Translations under genes and position numbers: made by a program
Shown here: positions 5,665 to 6,037 of the stretch, piece after piece
Position numbering within the stretch: position 1 is the first letter of the stretch
Layout of the letters: the number at the start of each line of letters is the position of its first letter
From: Chloroflexi bacterium UBA4733
Lineage (GTDB): Bacteria > Chloroflexota > UBA4733
Assembly (NCBI GenBank): GCA_002404055.1
Contig: DHIZ01000138.1
Span: 3,699-9,735 of the forward strand
Direction of reading: 5' to 3'
Length of the DNA: 6,037 nt
Notes under the pieces: model-generated
Seen by the model: the letters and a program-made list of their open reading frames with translations, nothing else
Databases searched by the model: none
Told to the model about the DNA's origin: nothing

Positions 5665-5931
5665 CTACCCCGTCTCGGCGGCTGCCGAGGCCGCCGCGCG
5701 CTCCAGGTTCAGCGCCAGCAACCGACCCAGGATGCCTGCATCGCTCAGCTCGTGCGTCCAGCCGTAGGCGTCGTGTACGGCGTGATCCAGAGTGCGGTGG
5801 GCCAGGTCGAGCCAGGTGGGGCGCTGGTTGTACAGGTTGGTGAGCGTGCGCCGCTTCAGTTCCTCCGCCGAAGCGTCCGGCGGGTTCAGCCAGGCAAAGA
5901 AAAAGCTTGCGACCGTGCCTCGCTCCAGTCG
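5665..5931 (-). pseudogene. C-terminal tail of a class I DNA methyltransferase, copy 2
   Basis: Below the in-frame TAG at 5934-5932 the frame is open for 88 codons to a TAG at 5667-5665. From AWLNPPDASAEELKRR onward it is a very good match to the C-terminus of large restriction-modification DNA methyltransferases. It then has TLTNLYNQRPTWLDLAHR, LDHAVHDAYGWTHELSDAG, ILGRLLALNLERA and a short alanine-rich end. Copy 2 keeps about 16 more family residues than copy 1. The preceding RLERGTVASFFF is not clearly family-like, so the break is near 5895. The frame lacks a credible start codon and ribosome site, which supports a remnant. An intact upstream gene outside the window would need to read through the TAG. 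Confidence 0.7.
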
Positions 5932-6036
5932 CTACCCCATCACCGCCGCGATTACATCGGCAGTGATGCCAAACGGCGGCCGGATTGAGAGGTGCAACGG
6001 CGGGCGACTCAGCGGGAAGAGGCGCACCGACACGCT
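5932..6036 (-). CDS. C-terminal end of an unrecognised protein, cut by the window
   Basis: A frame entering from the right edge encodes 34 residues, including RLFPLSRPPLHLSIRPPFGI and ending TADVIAAVMG, then TAG. Most third codon positions are G or C, as in the real genes of this window, which favours true coding. I do not recognise the family. It is in the same frame as the second methyltransferase tail, separated only by that TAG. It may be an unrelated gene that now abuts the remnant, or part of the same decayed gene. Too short for a function. Confidence 0.25.
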   Translation of the reverse strand, partial: SVSVRLFPLSRPPLHLSIRPPFGITADVIAAVMG

Positions 6037-6037
6037 C

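Noticed and set aside
5676..5696. CGGCGGC/GCCGCCG hairpin
   Set aside because: It lies inside the alanine-rich end of the second methyltransferase tail and is explained by repeated Ala codons.
5310..5843. 177-codon open frame on the plus strand
   Set aside because: Overlaps the zinc-finger gene out of frame and runs antisense to the second methyltransferase tail; no supporting motif.
1..6037. CRISPR array, tRNA, insertion sequence or transposase
   Set aside because: No regularly spaced repeats, tRNA-like cloverleaf, terminal inverted repeats or transposase motifs were found on either strand, although the two methyltransferase tails act as direct repeats.

Overview
The window comes from a GC-rich bacterial chromosome with strong GC bias at third codon positions and clear GGAGG-type ribosome binding sites. 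The gene mix is AraC regulator, phytanoyl-CoA dioxygenase, creatininase-family amidohydrolase, single-domain precorrin-2 dehydrogenase, LCM-type methyltransferase, a DUF4258/YgiT-type pair and tails of a large DNA methyltransferase. This suggests an environmental bacterium, possibly Chloroflexota. That placement is an impression from the protein types and is not proven by the sequence. No tRNA, rRNA, CRISPR array or transposase is visible.

Left part (1-3508) is ordinary metabolic and regulatory coding, all on the minus strand. In transcription order it holds a precorrin-2 dehydrogenase (3508-2873) for siroheme synthesis, a creatininase-family metal-dependent amidohydrolase (2794-2018), an AraC-family regulator (1873-992) and a phytanoyl-CoA-dioxygenase-family enzyme (897 to beyond position 1). 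The AraC gene lies 94 bases upstream of the dioxygenase gene on the same strand and is its probable local regulator. The creatininase gene ends in two tandem hairpins that separate it from the AraC-dioxygenase unit.

Right part (3509-6037) looks like decaying or rearranged accessory DNA. A TIGR00027/LCM-type SAM-dependent methyltransferase (4282-3737, minus) has lost its N-terminal third, and an in-frame TGA lies where the SAM-binding motif should be. About 270 bases without a recognisable gene follow. Then come two separate tails of a large class I DNA methyltransferase of the restriction-modification type, both on the minus strand (4789-4553 and about 5931-5665). They share roughly 83 percent identity over an ungapped 150 bases, by hand count. 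Between them, on the plus strand, is an intact two-gene unit. It encodes a DUF4258 protein (4873-5190) and, 13 bases later, an 84-residue YgiT-type zinc-finger protein (5204-5458), an arrangement typical of MqsR/MqsA-like toxin-antitoxin modules.

The most interesting point is the layout: a complete toxin-antitoxin-like pair bracketed by two broken DNA-methyltransferase tails. This may be the scar of a restriction-modification locus. A second theme is that several genes end in strong hairpins with no U tract.
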